Assembly (NCBI GenBank): GCA_963578825.1
Contig: CAUZDW010000006.1
Span: 62,001 to 126,000 of the forward strand
Length of the DNA: 64,000 bases
Direction: 5' to 3'
From: JAJDNS01 sp963578825
GTDB lineage: Bacteria; Acidobacteriota; Vicinamibacteria; Fen-336
A program made the translations under genes and the position numbers. Below the pieces are notes generated by a model. It was not told the DNA's origin and did no database searches. It saw only the letters and a program-made list of their open reading frames with translations. Of the stretch, positions 38,245 to 47,344 are shown piece after piece (positions within the stretch are counted from its first letter, which is position 1; every line of letters begins with the position of its first letter).

Positions 38245-38250
38245 TATGAT
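38245..38250 (+). promoter_or_regulatory. -10-like box before the cytochrome/DUF1553 gene
   Basis: TATGAT matches five of six -10 positions, 26 nt before ATG 38277, with AGAGG as a possible ribosome site between them. Confidence 0.4.
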
Positions 38251-38276
38251 GAGGGTGCCCCTCAGAGGCCCCCCCA

Positions 38277-41200
38277 ATGACTCGTGTTGCCAGGCCTTTC
38301 ATCGCCCTGCTTTCCCTCGCCCTGGGGCTGGCCTGTGCGGTGGACAAGCCTCCCGAGGTGGTGGCCGCCGAGGATCGGATCCCCGAAGTCATCGATTTTG
38401 CTCTCCATGTCCGGCCGATTCTTTCGGACCGCTGCTACAAGTGTCACGGGCCGGACGCGAACCAACGCAAGGCCGGTCTCCGGTTCGACACCGAAGATGG
38501 GCCCTACGCCGAGCTGCCGGAGTCGCCCGGCGACTTCCCGATCGTCCCGGGAAGCCTGAGGCGGAGCCAGCTCTACCTCCGCGTCTCGTCCACGGATCCC
38601 GCAGTCCGAATGCCGCCGCCCGAATCCAAGCTCAGCCTCGAGCCGGAAGAGATCACCGTCCTGACGCGGTGGATCGAGCAGGGAGCTGAGTGGAAGCCCC
38701 ACTGGGCGTTCAGTCCCGCGGAGCGCCCTGAGACGCCACGTGTCACGAGGCCGGGCTGGGACGACAACCCCATCGATCGCTTCGTGCTGGCCCGGCTGGA
38801 GAGAGAGGGCCTCGAGCCGTCACCCGAGGCCGACCGTGAGACGCTGCTCCGGCGGCTCAGCTTCGATCTCACCGGTCTGCCCCCGACGATCGAAGAGATC
38901 GATGCTTTCCTGGACGGCCGATCAGACGGCGCCTACGACACGGTCGTGGATCGGCTGCTGGCATCGGAGCACTACGGCGAGCGAATGGCCGTCGAGTGGC
39001 TAGACCTGGCTCGCTATGCGGACACCGACGGCTACCAGGCGGACTTCGACCGCGACATGTCCCCCTGGCGCGACTGGGTCATCGGCGCCTTCAACGACAA
39101 CATGGGGTTCGATCAATTCGTGACGTGGCAACTGGCGGGGGATCTCCTGCCCGACGCCAGCCGGAAGCAGGTCCTCGCCTCCGGGTTCAACAGGCTCCAT
39201 CCCCACAACGCTGAGGGCGGGATCGTAGAGGAGGAGTTCCGGGTCGAATACGCCGCCGACCGGACCCAGACCTTCGCCACCGCCTTCATGGGACTGACGG
39301 TGGAGTGCGCCCGCTGCCACGATCACAAGTTCGACCCGATCTCACAGAAGGAGTACTACCAGCTCTACAGCTTCTTCAACAACGTGGACGAGGCCGGGCA
39401 GACCTCCTTCAACTCCTTCAGCCACGCAAAGCAGCCGATGGTCGTGGATCACTACCGCATGTCCCCTCCGACGATGCTCCTGCCCGACGCGTCAACCGAA
39501 GAGCAGCTCGACCGTCTTTCTCAGGAGATCGAGCGGACCGCCGCGGAGCTCGACAGGATTGCGACGCACCGCACGGGCGCGTTCCAGGTGTGGTTCGAGG
39601 CCCGAGTCGACACGCTCTCGGAGGTGCTGCGTCCGAGCGGCCTTCTGGCTCACTACCCGTTCGAAAAGATCCGCATCGACGATATCCCAAACCGGGTGCC
39701 GGGAGGCACGCCGGGTGAGGTCTTCGATCCTGTCCAGGCAACCCTCGCCCGGCGTCTCCCCGAGAGCGTAGACGGGCCAGTGGGGCGGGGACTCCGCATG
39801 AACGGGGACGATGCCCTCTTCTTCCCCGACGTCGGCCGGTTTCGCCGCGGCGAGCCCTTCTCCCTTGCGATCTGGGCGCTGGTGCCCTCCGATCTACAGA
39901 AGGGCGTCATCGTCCACAGGAACATCGGGGGTGCTCTCTACAACTTCCGCGGCTATCACCTCGGAGTGGACGGCGCGAGGCTCGACGCCGTCCTCGCTCA
40001 CAAGTTCCCCTACAACTCGATTCACGTGGTCTCCAGGCTTTCGGTTCCCACGGGGGAGTGGGTCCACCTCGCGATGACGTACGACGGCTCGAGTCGAGCC
40101 TCCGGGCTGCGGCTCTACCTCGACGGTCGCGAGCTCGAGGTCGAGGTGCGGCGAGATCGCCTGTACCGGGAGATTCTCCACAACGCCAGGGCACGGTCGG
40201 GACCGGGCATCAAGGTGGGCGGGCGAATGCGGTCCAAGGGCTTCACCGACGGCCTCGTGGACGAGCTCATGGTGTGGGAGCGGCGCCTGACGACCCCGGA
40301 GGTTGCCTTCCTCGCCGGGGATGAGGGTCTGCAAGCCCTGGTGAAGAAGCCGGTCGCCGACTGGACGACGGAGGAGAAGCGTCCGTTCCTGGGGCTCTAC
40401 CTGGATCGATTTGACGCCGACTGGCAGCGCGTGCGCGGCAAGCTGACGGCGCTCCGTCTCGAGCGGAACGAGCTCATGGAGCAAATCCCCGAGGTGATGG
40501 TGATGGACGAGTCGCCGCCGCGTCAGGCCCACGTCCTGACCCGCGGCGCCTACGACGCACCCACCGAGCCGGTCGAGCCGGGGACACCCGCTCGGATCAT
40601 GCCCTACCGCGCCGAGTGGCCGCCCGACCGCAGCGGTCTGGCGCGGTGGCTCACCCACCCCGATCACCCGCTGTTTGCCCGGGTCGCGGTCAATCGTCTC
40701 TGGCAGCAGCTCTTCGGATCGGGACTCGTGAGAACCGCAGAGGACTTCGGTCAGCAGGGGGAGCTCCCCTCTCACCCCGGGCTTCTCGACTGGCTGGCCA
40801 GGGAGTTCATGGAGTCGGGCTGGGACGTGAAGGCGATGCAGAAACTCATCGTGACCTCGGCCACCTACCGCCAGTCGTCCGACACCGATTCGGAGACGCG
40901 CGAGCGCGATCCGGAGAACCGTCTGCTCTCTCGCGGAGCGTCCAGCCGCTTGACCGCGGAGATGCTACGCGATCAGGCGCTCCTGGCCAGCGGCCTGCTC
41001 GTCGAGAGGATCGGCGGGCCGAGCGTGAAGCCCTATCAGCCCGACGGCCTCTGGGTGATCAACCCGTTCAGCAGCGAATACGTGCAGGACGAGGGTGAGA
41101 AGCTCTATCGGCGCAGTCTCTACACGTTCTGGAAGCGCAGCGTTCCGCCACCCACGATGGCTATGTTCGACGCCCCGGGCCGCAGTCGCTGCCAGGTGAG

Positions 41201-41564
41201 GAGGCAAAAGACCAGCACGCCCGTCCAGGCGCTGGCACTGATGAACGATCCGCAGTTCGTCGAGGCCTCCCGGGTGGCCGCCGAACGCGTGCTCCGTCAG
41301 GCAAGTCAAGACCCGGGCGATCGGATCATCCATGCCATGCGTCTCCTCACTGGTCGTCGGCCGCGACCGGAGGAGCTCGACGTGCTCCTCGAGCTGTACG
41401 AGGGCCGGCGGCGGGGGTTCCAGGGGGAGCCGAGCCGGGCGCGCCAGCTTCTGGGGAGCGGCGACTTCCCCCGTGACGACGCCCTCGATCCGGTCGAGGT
41501 GGCCAGCCTCGACGTCGTCGTGGGCACGATCATGAACTACGACGCCTCGGTGATGAAGCGGTAG
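38277..41564 (+). CDS. PSCyt1-DUF1549-LamG-DUF1553 lipoprotein (planctomycete-type cytochrome domain)
   Basis: 1095 residues, intact. A lipobox (LALGLAC) puts it in the envelope. PSCyt1 has a c-type heme motif CYKCH (from residue 53). The DUF1549 (PSCyt2) region follows (NPIDRFVLARLEREGLEPSP) with a second C-x-x-C-H, CARCH (from 344). A concanavalin/LamG-like domain sits at about 500-690. DUF1553 (PSD1) closes the protein (HPLFARVAVNRLWQQLFG, TPVQALALMNDPQFV). The family abounds in Planctomycetota and Verrucomicrobiota; its reaction is not established. The DUF1501 gene begins 8 nt later, the usual partner. Confidence 0.9.
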   Translation: MTRVARPFIALLSLALGLACAVDKPPEVVAAEDRIPEVIDFALHVRPILSDRCYKCHGPDANQRKAGLRFDTEDGPYAELPESPGDFPIVPGSLRRSQLYLRVSSTDPAVRMPPPESKLSLEPEEITVLTRWIEQGAEWKPHWAFSPAERPETPRVTRPGWDDNPIDRFVLARLEREGLEPSPEADRETLLRRLSFDLTGLPPTIEEIDAFLDGRSDGAYDTVVDRLLASEHYGERMAVEWLDLARYADTDGYQADFDRDMSPWRDWVIGAFNDNMGFDQFVTWQLAGDLLPDASRKQVLASGFNRLHPHNAEGGIVEEEFRVEYAADRTQTFATAFMGLTVECARCHDHKFDPISQKEYYQLYSFFNNVDEAGQTSFNSFSHAKQPMVVDHYRMSPPTMLLPDASTEEQLDRLSQEIERTAAELDRIATHRTGAFQVWFEARVDTLSEVLRPSGLLAHYPFEKIRIDDIPNRVPGGTPGEVFDPVQATLARRLPESVDGPVGRGLRMNGDDALFFPDVGRFRRGEPFSLAIWALVPSDLQKGVIVHRNIGGALYNFRGYHLGVDGARLDAVLAHKFPYNSIHVVSRLSVPTGEWVHLAMTYDGSSRASGLRLYLDGRELEVEVRRDRLYREILHNARARSGPGIKVGGRMRSKGFTDGLVDELMVWERRLTTPEVAFLAGDEGLQALVKKPVADWTTEEKRPFLGLYLDRFDADWQRVRGKLTALRLERNELMEQIPEVMVMDESPPRQAHVLTRGAYDAPTEPVEPGTPARIMPYRAEWPPDRSGLARWLTHPDHPLFARVAVNRLWQQLFGSGLVRTAEDFGQQGELPSHPGLLDWLAREFMESGWDVKAMQKLIVTSATYRQSSDTDSETRERDPENRLLSRGASSRLTAEMLRDQALLASGLLVERIGGPSVKPYQPDGLWVINPFSSEYVQDEGEKLYRRSLYTFWKRSVPPPTMAMFDAPGRSRCQVRRQKTSTPVQALALMNDPQFVEASRVAAERVLRQASQDPGDRIIHAMRLLTGRRPRPEELDVLLELYEGRRRGFQGEPSRARQLLGSGDFPRDDALDPVEVASLDVVVGTIMNYDASVMKR

Positions 41565-41572
41565 GGGGAGAC

Positions 41573-43030
41573 GTGAGAGACGCCCAGCAACTCCGGCGCC
41601 ACATAGAGCGCCGCCAGTTCCTGACCCGCACCAGCCTGGGACTGGGGAGCGCGGCTCTGGCCCAGCTGCTCGACCCGGTCCTCGGCCTGGCGAGCTCACC
41701 TCCCCGCGAGAGCGACTCGAGCGGTATTCTGGGCTCCCCCCACCTGCCGCCTCGTGCGAAGCGGGTGATCTACCTCTTCCAGAGTGGGGCGCCGTCGCAG
41801 CTGGAGCTCTTCGACCACAAGCCCATGCTAGAAAAACTCCATGGCGAGCAGCTGCCCGACAGCGTGCGACGTGGGCAGAGGCTCACGGGCATGTCGGCGG
41901 AGCAGTCGTCGTTGCCCCTGACGGCATCGCAGTTTCGCTTCGAAAGACACGGCAAGTCGGGGTTCTGGGCCAGCGAGCTCGTCCCGCACATGGCGGGCAT
42001 CATGGACGAGCTCTGCTTCATCAGGAGCCTGCACACCGAGGCGATCAACCACGATCCGGCGATCACGTTCTTCCAGACCGGCTCGCAGCTCCCCGGTCGT
42101 CCCAGCATGGGAGCCTGGGCCAGCTACGGCTTGGGCAGCGAGAATCGGAGCCTGCCCGCGTTTCTCGTCTTGATTTCCAAGGAGTCGAGGGGACAGCCGC
42201 TCTACGCCCGGCTCTGGGGGAGCGGTTTTCTCCCCACCGTGCATCAAGGAGTCCAGCTGCGCGCGGGCCCGGATCCCGTGCTGTTTCTCAATGATCCCGC
42301 CGGGTTCGATCGGGCCGATCGCGTGGCGATGCTGGAGGCACTGGACCGGCTGCACCGAATCCAGGCCGACGAGACACAGGACCCCGAAATCCAGACGCGC
42401 ATCGCCCAGTACGAGATGGCCTTCCGCATGCAGACCTCCGTTCCGGAGGTCATGGACCTGGCCGGGGAGCCCGACGAGATCTACGACCTCTACGGCCCCG
42501 ACGCGAGAGAGCCCGGAACGTACGCCGCCAACTGCCTGCTGGCTCGACGCCTGGCCGAGCGCGGCGTCCGTTTCATCCAGCTCTACCATCAGGGCTGGGA
42601 CCAGCACGGGAACCTGCCCCGAGACATCCGGAGGCAGTGCGAGGCCACCGACCAGGCGTCGGCGGCTCTCGTCATCGACCTCAAGCGCCGGGGCCTTCTG
42701 GAGGACACGTTGGTGATCTGGGGTGGCGAGTTCGGGCGCACGAGCTACTGCCAGGGACCGCTCACCCAGGGCGACTACGGCCGCGATCATCACCCGCGCT
42801 GCTTCACGATCTGGCTGGCGGGGGCGGGCGTGAAGTCGGGCTTCAGCTTCGGGGAGAGCGATGAGCTCGGCTACAACATCGTCCGCGATCCCGTCCACGT
42901 CCACGACCTGCAGGCGACGATCCTGTACCTGCTGGGAGTCGATCACGAGCGGCTGGTGTTCCGCCACCAGGGCCGGCGCTTCCGGCTCACAGACGTGCAC
43001 GGCCAGGTCGTCAAGGACATTCTGGCCTGA
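41573..43030 (+). CDS. DUF1501 protein with Tat-like signal
   Basis: 485 residues from a GTG start with GGGGGAG upstream. The N-terminus has RRQFLTRTSLGLGSAALAQL, a twin-arginine-like signal, so export in folded form is likely. The DUF1501 core belongs to the alkaline phosphatase/sulfatase superfamily, with YLFQSGAPSQLELFDHK, YHQGWDQHGNL, VIWGGEFGRT and GRDHHPRCF. Catalytic activity has not been defined for the family. It forms a two-gene operon with the cytochrome/DUF1553 protein and presumably acts with it in the periplasm. Confidence 0.9.
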   Translation: MRDAQQLRRHIERRQFLTRTSLGLGSAALAQLLDPVLGLASSPPRESDSSGILGSPHLPPRAKRVIYLFQSGAPSQLELFDHKPMLEKLHGEQLPDSVRRGQRLTGMSAEQSSLPLTASQFRFERHGKSGFWASELVPHMAGIMDELCFIRSLHTEAINHDPAITFFQTGSQLPGRPSMGAWASYGLGSENRSLPAFLVLISKESRGQPLYARLWGSGFLPTVHQGVQLRAGPDPVLFLNDPAGFDRADRVAMLEALDRLHRIQADETQDPEIQTRIAQYEMAFRMQTSVPEVMDLAGEPDEIYDLYGPDAREPGTYAANCLLARRLAERGVRFIQLYHQGWDQHGNLPRDIRRQCEATDQASAALVIDLKRRGLLEDTLVIWGGEFGRTSYCQGPLTQGDYGRDHHPRCFTIWLAGAGVKSGFSFGESDELGYNIVRDPVHVHDLQATILYLLGVDHERLVFRHQGRRFRLTDVHGQVVKDILA

Positions 43031-43073
43031 GCACTCGGCCTCGTCGGTGCGGTCGTCGGGGGAGTGCTGGAGC

Positions 43074-45341
43074 CTATTCGGGTCGCGGTCCTGCGGGCAG
43101 ATGATCCTGAAGATACCGGGCGAGGAGGGAGTAGAGGTGGTGCTGCGTGCCGTCGCCTTCCGAGATGCTGTGCGAGCGGTTGGGATACACCATGGAGTCG
43201 AAGGGCTTGCCCAGCTCGATGAGCCGGTTGACCAGCCGTTCCGTACCCTGCATGTGGACGTTGTCGTCGCCCGAACCGTGGACGAAGAGCAGATCTCCGA
43301 CCAGGCCCTCGGCGTGAGTGATGGGTGAGCCGGCGCGATACCCCTCCGGGTTCTCGCTGGGCAGACCCATGTAGCGTTCCTGGTAGATGGTGTCGTAGAG
43401 CGTCTGGTCCGGCACCGGGGCCACGGACATGCCCACCTTGTAGAGCTCGGGCGAGCGGAAGAGGAGGTTGAGCGTCATCGAGCCTCCGCCGCTCCAGCCC
43501 CAGGAAGCGACGCGCTCCGCGTCGAGGTAGGGCCTCTCGGCCAGGAGCGCTCGGACAGCGGCCGCCTGCTCTTCGGAGGCCAGGACACCCACCGAGCCGT
43601 GGATCATCTTGCGCCACTCGCGTCCCTTCGGCGCGGGAGTGCCCCGGTTGTCGACGCTGGCCACCACGTAGCCGGCGTCGGCCAGCGCCCGGTGGAAGAG
43701 ATGCCGCCCGGACCGGCTGGGCCACCCATCCTTGACCGTGACGTTTGCGGGCTCGCCGTAGACGAACATCAGGAGCGGATAAGACTTCGACGCGTCGAGT
43801 CCATTCGGCTTCATCATCCATCCGTCCAGTCGGACGCCTTTGCCGATATCGATCTGAAAGAACTCCGTCGGTGGCACGAAGAGGGGCGCCAGCTCTGCGG
43901 CGAGGGAGGCGTTGTCCTCGAGCACTCGAACGACCTCGTGACTCGGGAGGCGGACGAGATCCACGACCGGAGGCCGTTCCATCGTCGAGAACGTGTGGAA
44001 GGCGAAGCGGCCGTCCGGAGAGATGTCGTACGCGTGGGTGCCCGACTGGCCTGCGGGAGTGATTCGCTCGGGTGCCCGGCTGCCGTCGAGCTGGGCGGCG
44101 TAGAGGTAGCGTCGCACCGCGTCGTCGGGGGAGGCGATGAAGAAGACGGTCTTGTCGTCCATGCCTTCGACGCTCAGGATGTCGAAGGCCCCGGGTGTGA
44201 GGAGGCGCATCTCGCCACCCTCCCGCGACGCCCTCCAAAGGTGGCGCCACCCGTCCTTCTCGGAGATCCAGAGGAGCTCGCGGCCTCCCGGGAGCCATCG
44301 CCATTCGTCCACGATGTCCAGCCAGGCGTCGTCCTCGTCCCGCAGCAGGCTGCGCGTCTCCCCTGTTCGGGCGTCGGCGAGCCAGAGGTCGGTCGACTGC
44401 TGCCGCCGGTCCATCTGCTGGATCAGGAGCTCCCCGGCGGCCACCCACTCCATGCGTGGAAGGTAGTACGCGCGCGGGTCCTCGCCCGGCACCTGCACCC
44501 AGCGGGGATCCCCGCCCGAGGCGCTCACGATACCGATCTTGACCGCAGAGTTCGTGGTCCCGACCTTGGGATACGAAATCCAGGTGACGACGGGGTACGT
44601 CGTGTCGGTGTTGTTGATGAGGGGGAACTGGCCGATACCCGTGGCGTCGAAGTGCCAGAAGGCAATTCGGGTGCCGTCGGGACTCCAGCGAAAGCCGTCG
44701 CACAGCTTGAACTCCTCCTCGTAGACCCAGTCCGAGGTGCCGTTGATGCTGGTGGAGGAGCCGTCGGACGTCAGGCGCGTGACGGCCCCGTCCTCGAGAC
44801 TCTCCACGTACAGATCGCTCTCCTGGACAAAGGCCACCCGGGTGCCATCCGGCGACAGCTTCGCGAACATCAGGGTCGCCTCGGGAAACCCGGAGCCCAC
44901 CTGGCGCAGGGCGCCGCTCGAGCGTTCGAGGACCCAGTAGTCGCCTCGGGTGTTCTTGCGCCACACCTTGCGGGTGTTGGTGAAGACGAGCAGGCGAGTC
45001 CCGTCGTCCGACCACGCGTAGTCGTCGATCGAGAGCGGGGGGCCCGCCTCTGCAGGGACGAGACTCGCCGCCGCCGCCGCCACCCGCCGATCGCCGCTCG
45101 CCGTATCGTAGCGGACGATGTCCTTGCCACGGCCGTCCGCGGCATCTTCGAGGGTCGTGTATCCCGATCCCCCGTCCAGCCAGCGCGTGGGACCAAAGGT
45201 TCGGGCCTTGAATGCCTCCTCCTTGAAAATGCGCTGGAGCTGCGCTTCCAAACCGGCTGCGGACGACGGGGCGGCAAGCTGGGGTCCGACCAGGGTCGCG
45301 ACCAGCACGAGCGCGGAAACAGCGGCAGGCAGACGGCTCAT
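43074..45341 (-). CDS. dipeptidyl peptidase IV-type S9 serine peptidase
   Basis: 755 residues, intact. The signal peptide is MSRLPAAVSALVLVATLVGP. An N-terminal beta-propeller (DPPIV_N, about 60-500) carries the Glu-Glu pair that binds the free N-terminus (DWVYEEEF). The S9 catalytic domain has GWSGGGS (Ser 617) in place of the usual GWSYGG, HGSGDDNVH (Asp) and NRSHSI (His). It releases N-terminal dipeptides, usually X-Pro, in the periplasm. Its ATG overlaps the TGA of the ROK gene upstream (ATGA). Confidence 0.9.
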   Translation of the reverse strand: MSRLPAAVSALVLVATLVGPQLAAPSSAAGLEAQLQRIFKEEAFKARTFGPTRWLDGGSGYTTLEDAADGRGKDIVRYDTASGDRRVAAAAASLVPAEAGPPLSIDDYAWSDDGTRLLVFTNTRKVWRKNTRGDYWVLERSSGALRQVGSGFPEATLMFAKLSPDGTRVAFVQESDLYVESLEDGAVTRLTSDGSSTSINGTSDWVYEEEFKLCDGFRWSPDGTRIAFWHFDATGIGQFPLINNTDTTYPVVTWISYPKVGTTNSAVKIGIVSASGGDPRWVQVPGEDPRAYYLPRMEWVAAGELLIQQMDRRQQSTDLWLADARTGETRSLLRDEDDAWLDIVDEWRWLPGGRELLWISEKDGWRHLWRASREGGEMRLLTPGAFDILSVEGMDDKTVFFIASPDDAVRRYLYAAQLDGSRAPERITPAGQSGTHAYDISPDGRFAFHTFSTMERPPVVDLVRLPSHEVVRVLEDNASLAAELAPLFVPPTEFFQIDIGKGVRLDGWMMKPNGLDASKSYPLLMFVYGEPANVTVKDGWPSRSGRHLFHRALADAGYVVASVDNRGTPAPKGREWRKMIHGSVGVLASEEQAAAVRALLAERPYLDAERVASWGWSGGGSMTLNLLFRSPELYKVGMSVAPVPDQTLYDTIYQERYMGLPSENPEGYRAGSPITHAEGLVGDLLFVHGSGDDNVHMQGTERLVNRLIELGKPFDSMVYPNRSHSISEGDGTQHHLYSLLARYLQDHLPAGPRPE

Positions 45342-46369
45342 CGCGACGCCTCGGCCTGAGCCAGGTCGAGTGCGGCGAGGGCCGCTCCGCGGGCGCCCGC
45401 CATGTCCAGATCTTGCACGAGGGCGAAGATCGCCGTCTCCTCCTGCTCCTCTTCGAGAGACGTGTTCTTGCGCACTGTCTCCAGGAACCAGTCCCGAAAC
45501 TCCGGAACCGTCTCTGCGACCCCGCCGCCAACGAAGTAGGCGTCCGGGTCGGTGAACCGCGACGCGATGGTGAACAGTCGCCCGATGGCCATCGCCTGCT
45601 GCTCGAAGATCTTCCGCGCCATGGGATCGCCCTTTTCCCCATAGTTGCGGACGAGCTTCGCCGCCTTCTTGATGTCGTCGATCTTCCCGAGTTCGTGGTC
45701 CTTGAACTGCGTGAGCCAGTAGGGCAGCAGGTTGGTCTCGATGCCGGTCAGGGACGCCACCGCCTCGACGTCACCCGAGAAGCCACAGTTGCAGGGGGGC
45801 AACGGCTGCCCTTCGCCGAGGAGGCCGTCCATGGGGATGTGGACGTGGCCCAGCTCCCCTGCGAAGCCGTTCCCGCCCTTGACGATCCGCCCCGCGTCGA
45901 TGACCCCTCCGCCGAGACCGGTGCCCACGATGGCCGAGATCGAGCACCGCTTTGCCCCGGAGGCGCCGAAGCAGACATGGTGCGCATAGAGGGCGGCAGC
46001 GTTGCCGTCGTTGTTGTAGACCACCGGGAGCCGCAGCTTCGCCTCGACGGCGCCTCGAAAATCGAACTTGCGCCATGTCGGATGGGCGAAGTTCGTCGAG
46101 CCCCGGGAGGAGATGACACCGTCGGCGCTGGCAGGTCCGGGCGAGTCGAGCCCGACGGCCCGGACGCGGTCGCGGGAGACCTCGGTTCGCTCCAGGATGT
46201 CGGCGAACGCTGCGACCAGCGACTCGACCGCCAGGTCGGAGCCTTCGAGGACCCGACTGGGCGTCTCCACCATGGAGTCGACGAGGAACCCGTCGGACGG
46301 ATCGAGAACCGTCGCGTTGTTCGAGTTGCCCCCATTGTCCAGTCCGACCACGACCCACTGATCCTGCAT
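45338..46369 (-). CDS. ROK-family sugar kinase
   Basis: 343 residues from ATG 46369 with AGGGAG upstream. The ROK fold is clear: VGTGLGGGVIDAGRIVKGGN and GELGHVHIP with the conserved His, then CNCGFSGDVEAVAS, the zinc region. The phosphate-1 loop reads GLDNGGNSNN, unlike the common D-x-G-G-T-K/N, so ATP use should be tested. ROK members phosphorylate glucose, N-acetylmannosamine and related sugars. It is cotranscribed and translationally coupled with the dipeptidyl peptidase, an unusual pairing. Confidence 0.82.
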   Translation of the reverse strand: MQDQWVVVGLDNGGNSNNATVLDPSDGFLVDSMVETPSRVLEGSDLAVESLVAAFADILERTEVSRDRVRAVGLDSPGPASADGVISSRGSTNFAHPTWRKFDFRGAVEAKLRLPVVYNNDGNAAALYAHHVCFGASGAKRCSISAIVGTGLGGGVIDAGRIVKGGNGFAGELGHVHIPMDGLLGEGQPLPPCNCGFSGDVEAVASLTGIETNLLPYWLTQFKDHELGKIDDIKKAAKLVRNYGEKGDPMARKIFEQQAMAIGRLFTIASRFTDPDAYFVGGGVAETVPEFRDWFLETVRKNTSLEEEQEETAIFALVQDLDMAGARGAALAALDLAQAEASR

Positions 46370-46485
46370 GGATGCTCCCTTCGGCCGCCCCTCCGACGGG
46401 CCGGCCAGGGGAGGAATTCTACCCGCCCTTTCGGTTGTTCGTCCCAGGCGGCCGACTCGACACCGGCCGTGCCCCATCCCTCCGC

Positions 46486-46491
46486 TACAAT
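46486..46491 (+). promoter_or_regulatory. -10 box directly before a start codon (leaderless)
   Basis: TACAAT lies 6 nt before ATG 46498, so transcription would begin at or next to the start codon. There is no ribosome site in between. Confidence 0.4.
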
Positions 46492-46497
46492 GACGGA

Positions 46498-47334
46498 ATG
46501 ATCCAGCGAATCGTCGCCTCCTGTTCGCATCCCCGCGTCGTCCTCGGGCTGGTCGTGGGAGTGATGACCCTGTCGGCGGCGCCCGCGCCGGCAGGCGAGC
46601 TCGAGCTGGCTGTCTCGGTCGGGCGGGCGCTGCCGTTCTACAAGCAGTCCTTCGCGTTCGATCCGGGCGACCTCGTGCCTCCCGACCTTCCCGTCGCGAC
46701 CTCGGGCGAGTTCGATCTCGAGCTGAACGGCGGGCTGGCCTTCTCGGGAGCGCTGACGTGGCGCTTCTCCGACGTCGTGGGTCTGGAAGCCCGAGTCGAC
46801 AGCGCCCGGGTGAACCTGGAGGTGACGGGGGGTCGTGTCAGCGCAGACCTCGGGGACCTGATCCCCGGCCTGCCGTCCATCCCCGTGACCGGAGATCTCT
46901 CTGGCGAATCGGAGGTCGACCAGCTCACCCCCTTCTCGTTGAACCTCCAGCTCGGCTTCGGAGAGCGCTCCCGGTTCGTGATCTCGGGGGGGAGCAAGCT
47001 ACATCCCGGCCACCACCGTGGCGGCGACCGCCAGGTGCGGCTGGGCCTGGAGAACATCCCGGGCATCAGCCTGCCCCCGATCGGGGTGTCGGCGGCCGCC
47101 ACCCTTGACGGGGGATTCGGAGGCAACCTGGGCGCGGGCCTGCGGGTGCCTCTGGGCGACAGCGTGTCTCTCGTCTTCGACGCCCGGGCCTTCGGGTTTC
47201 CCAAGCGGGAGCTGGCGTGGGGCTCGGGAAGCGGCACCTCGCCGATCGAGGAAGCCCTGGCCGCGGCCCTCGACCCGATCGAGTTCCAGTATGGATTCTT
47301 CCAGGCAACCGGGGGCGTCGCCTTCACGTTCTAG
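46498..47334 (+). CDS. outer-membrane beta-barrel protein of unknown function
   Basis: 278 residues. A signal peptide (VVLGLVVGVMTLSAAPAPAG) precedes alternating strands, and the chain ends in the barrel signature GGVAFTF. No family is recognised. Residues at about 164-180 look out of frame: between G7 (46986-46992) and GG (47034-47035) the other frame reads GGASYIPATTVAATAR, which fits the barrel better than the annotated SKLHPGHHRGGDRQ. One extra G and one missing G would explain it and leave the ends unaffected. A TACAAT box directly upstream suggests leaderless transcription. Confidence 0.65.
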   Translation: MIQRIVASCSHPRVVLGLVVGVMTLSAAPAPAGELELAVSVGRALPFYKQSFAFDPGDLVPPDLPVATSGEFDLELNGGLAFSGALTWRFSDVVGLEARVDSARVNLEVTGGRVSADLGDLIPGLPSIPVTGDLSGESEVDQLTPFSLNLQLGFGERSRFVISGGSKLHPGHHRGGDRQVRLGLENIPGISLPPIGVSAAATLDGGFGGNLGAGLRVPLGDSVSLVFDARAFGFPKRELAWGSGSGTSPIEEALAAALDPIEFQYGFFQATGGVAFTF

Positions 47335-47344
47335 CCTCGATGAC

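Noticed and set aside
43030..43068. AGCACTC/GAGTGCT inverted repeat after the DUF1501 gene
   Set aside because: The loop is 25 bases and no T-tract follows; too weak to call a terminator.
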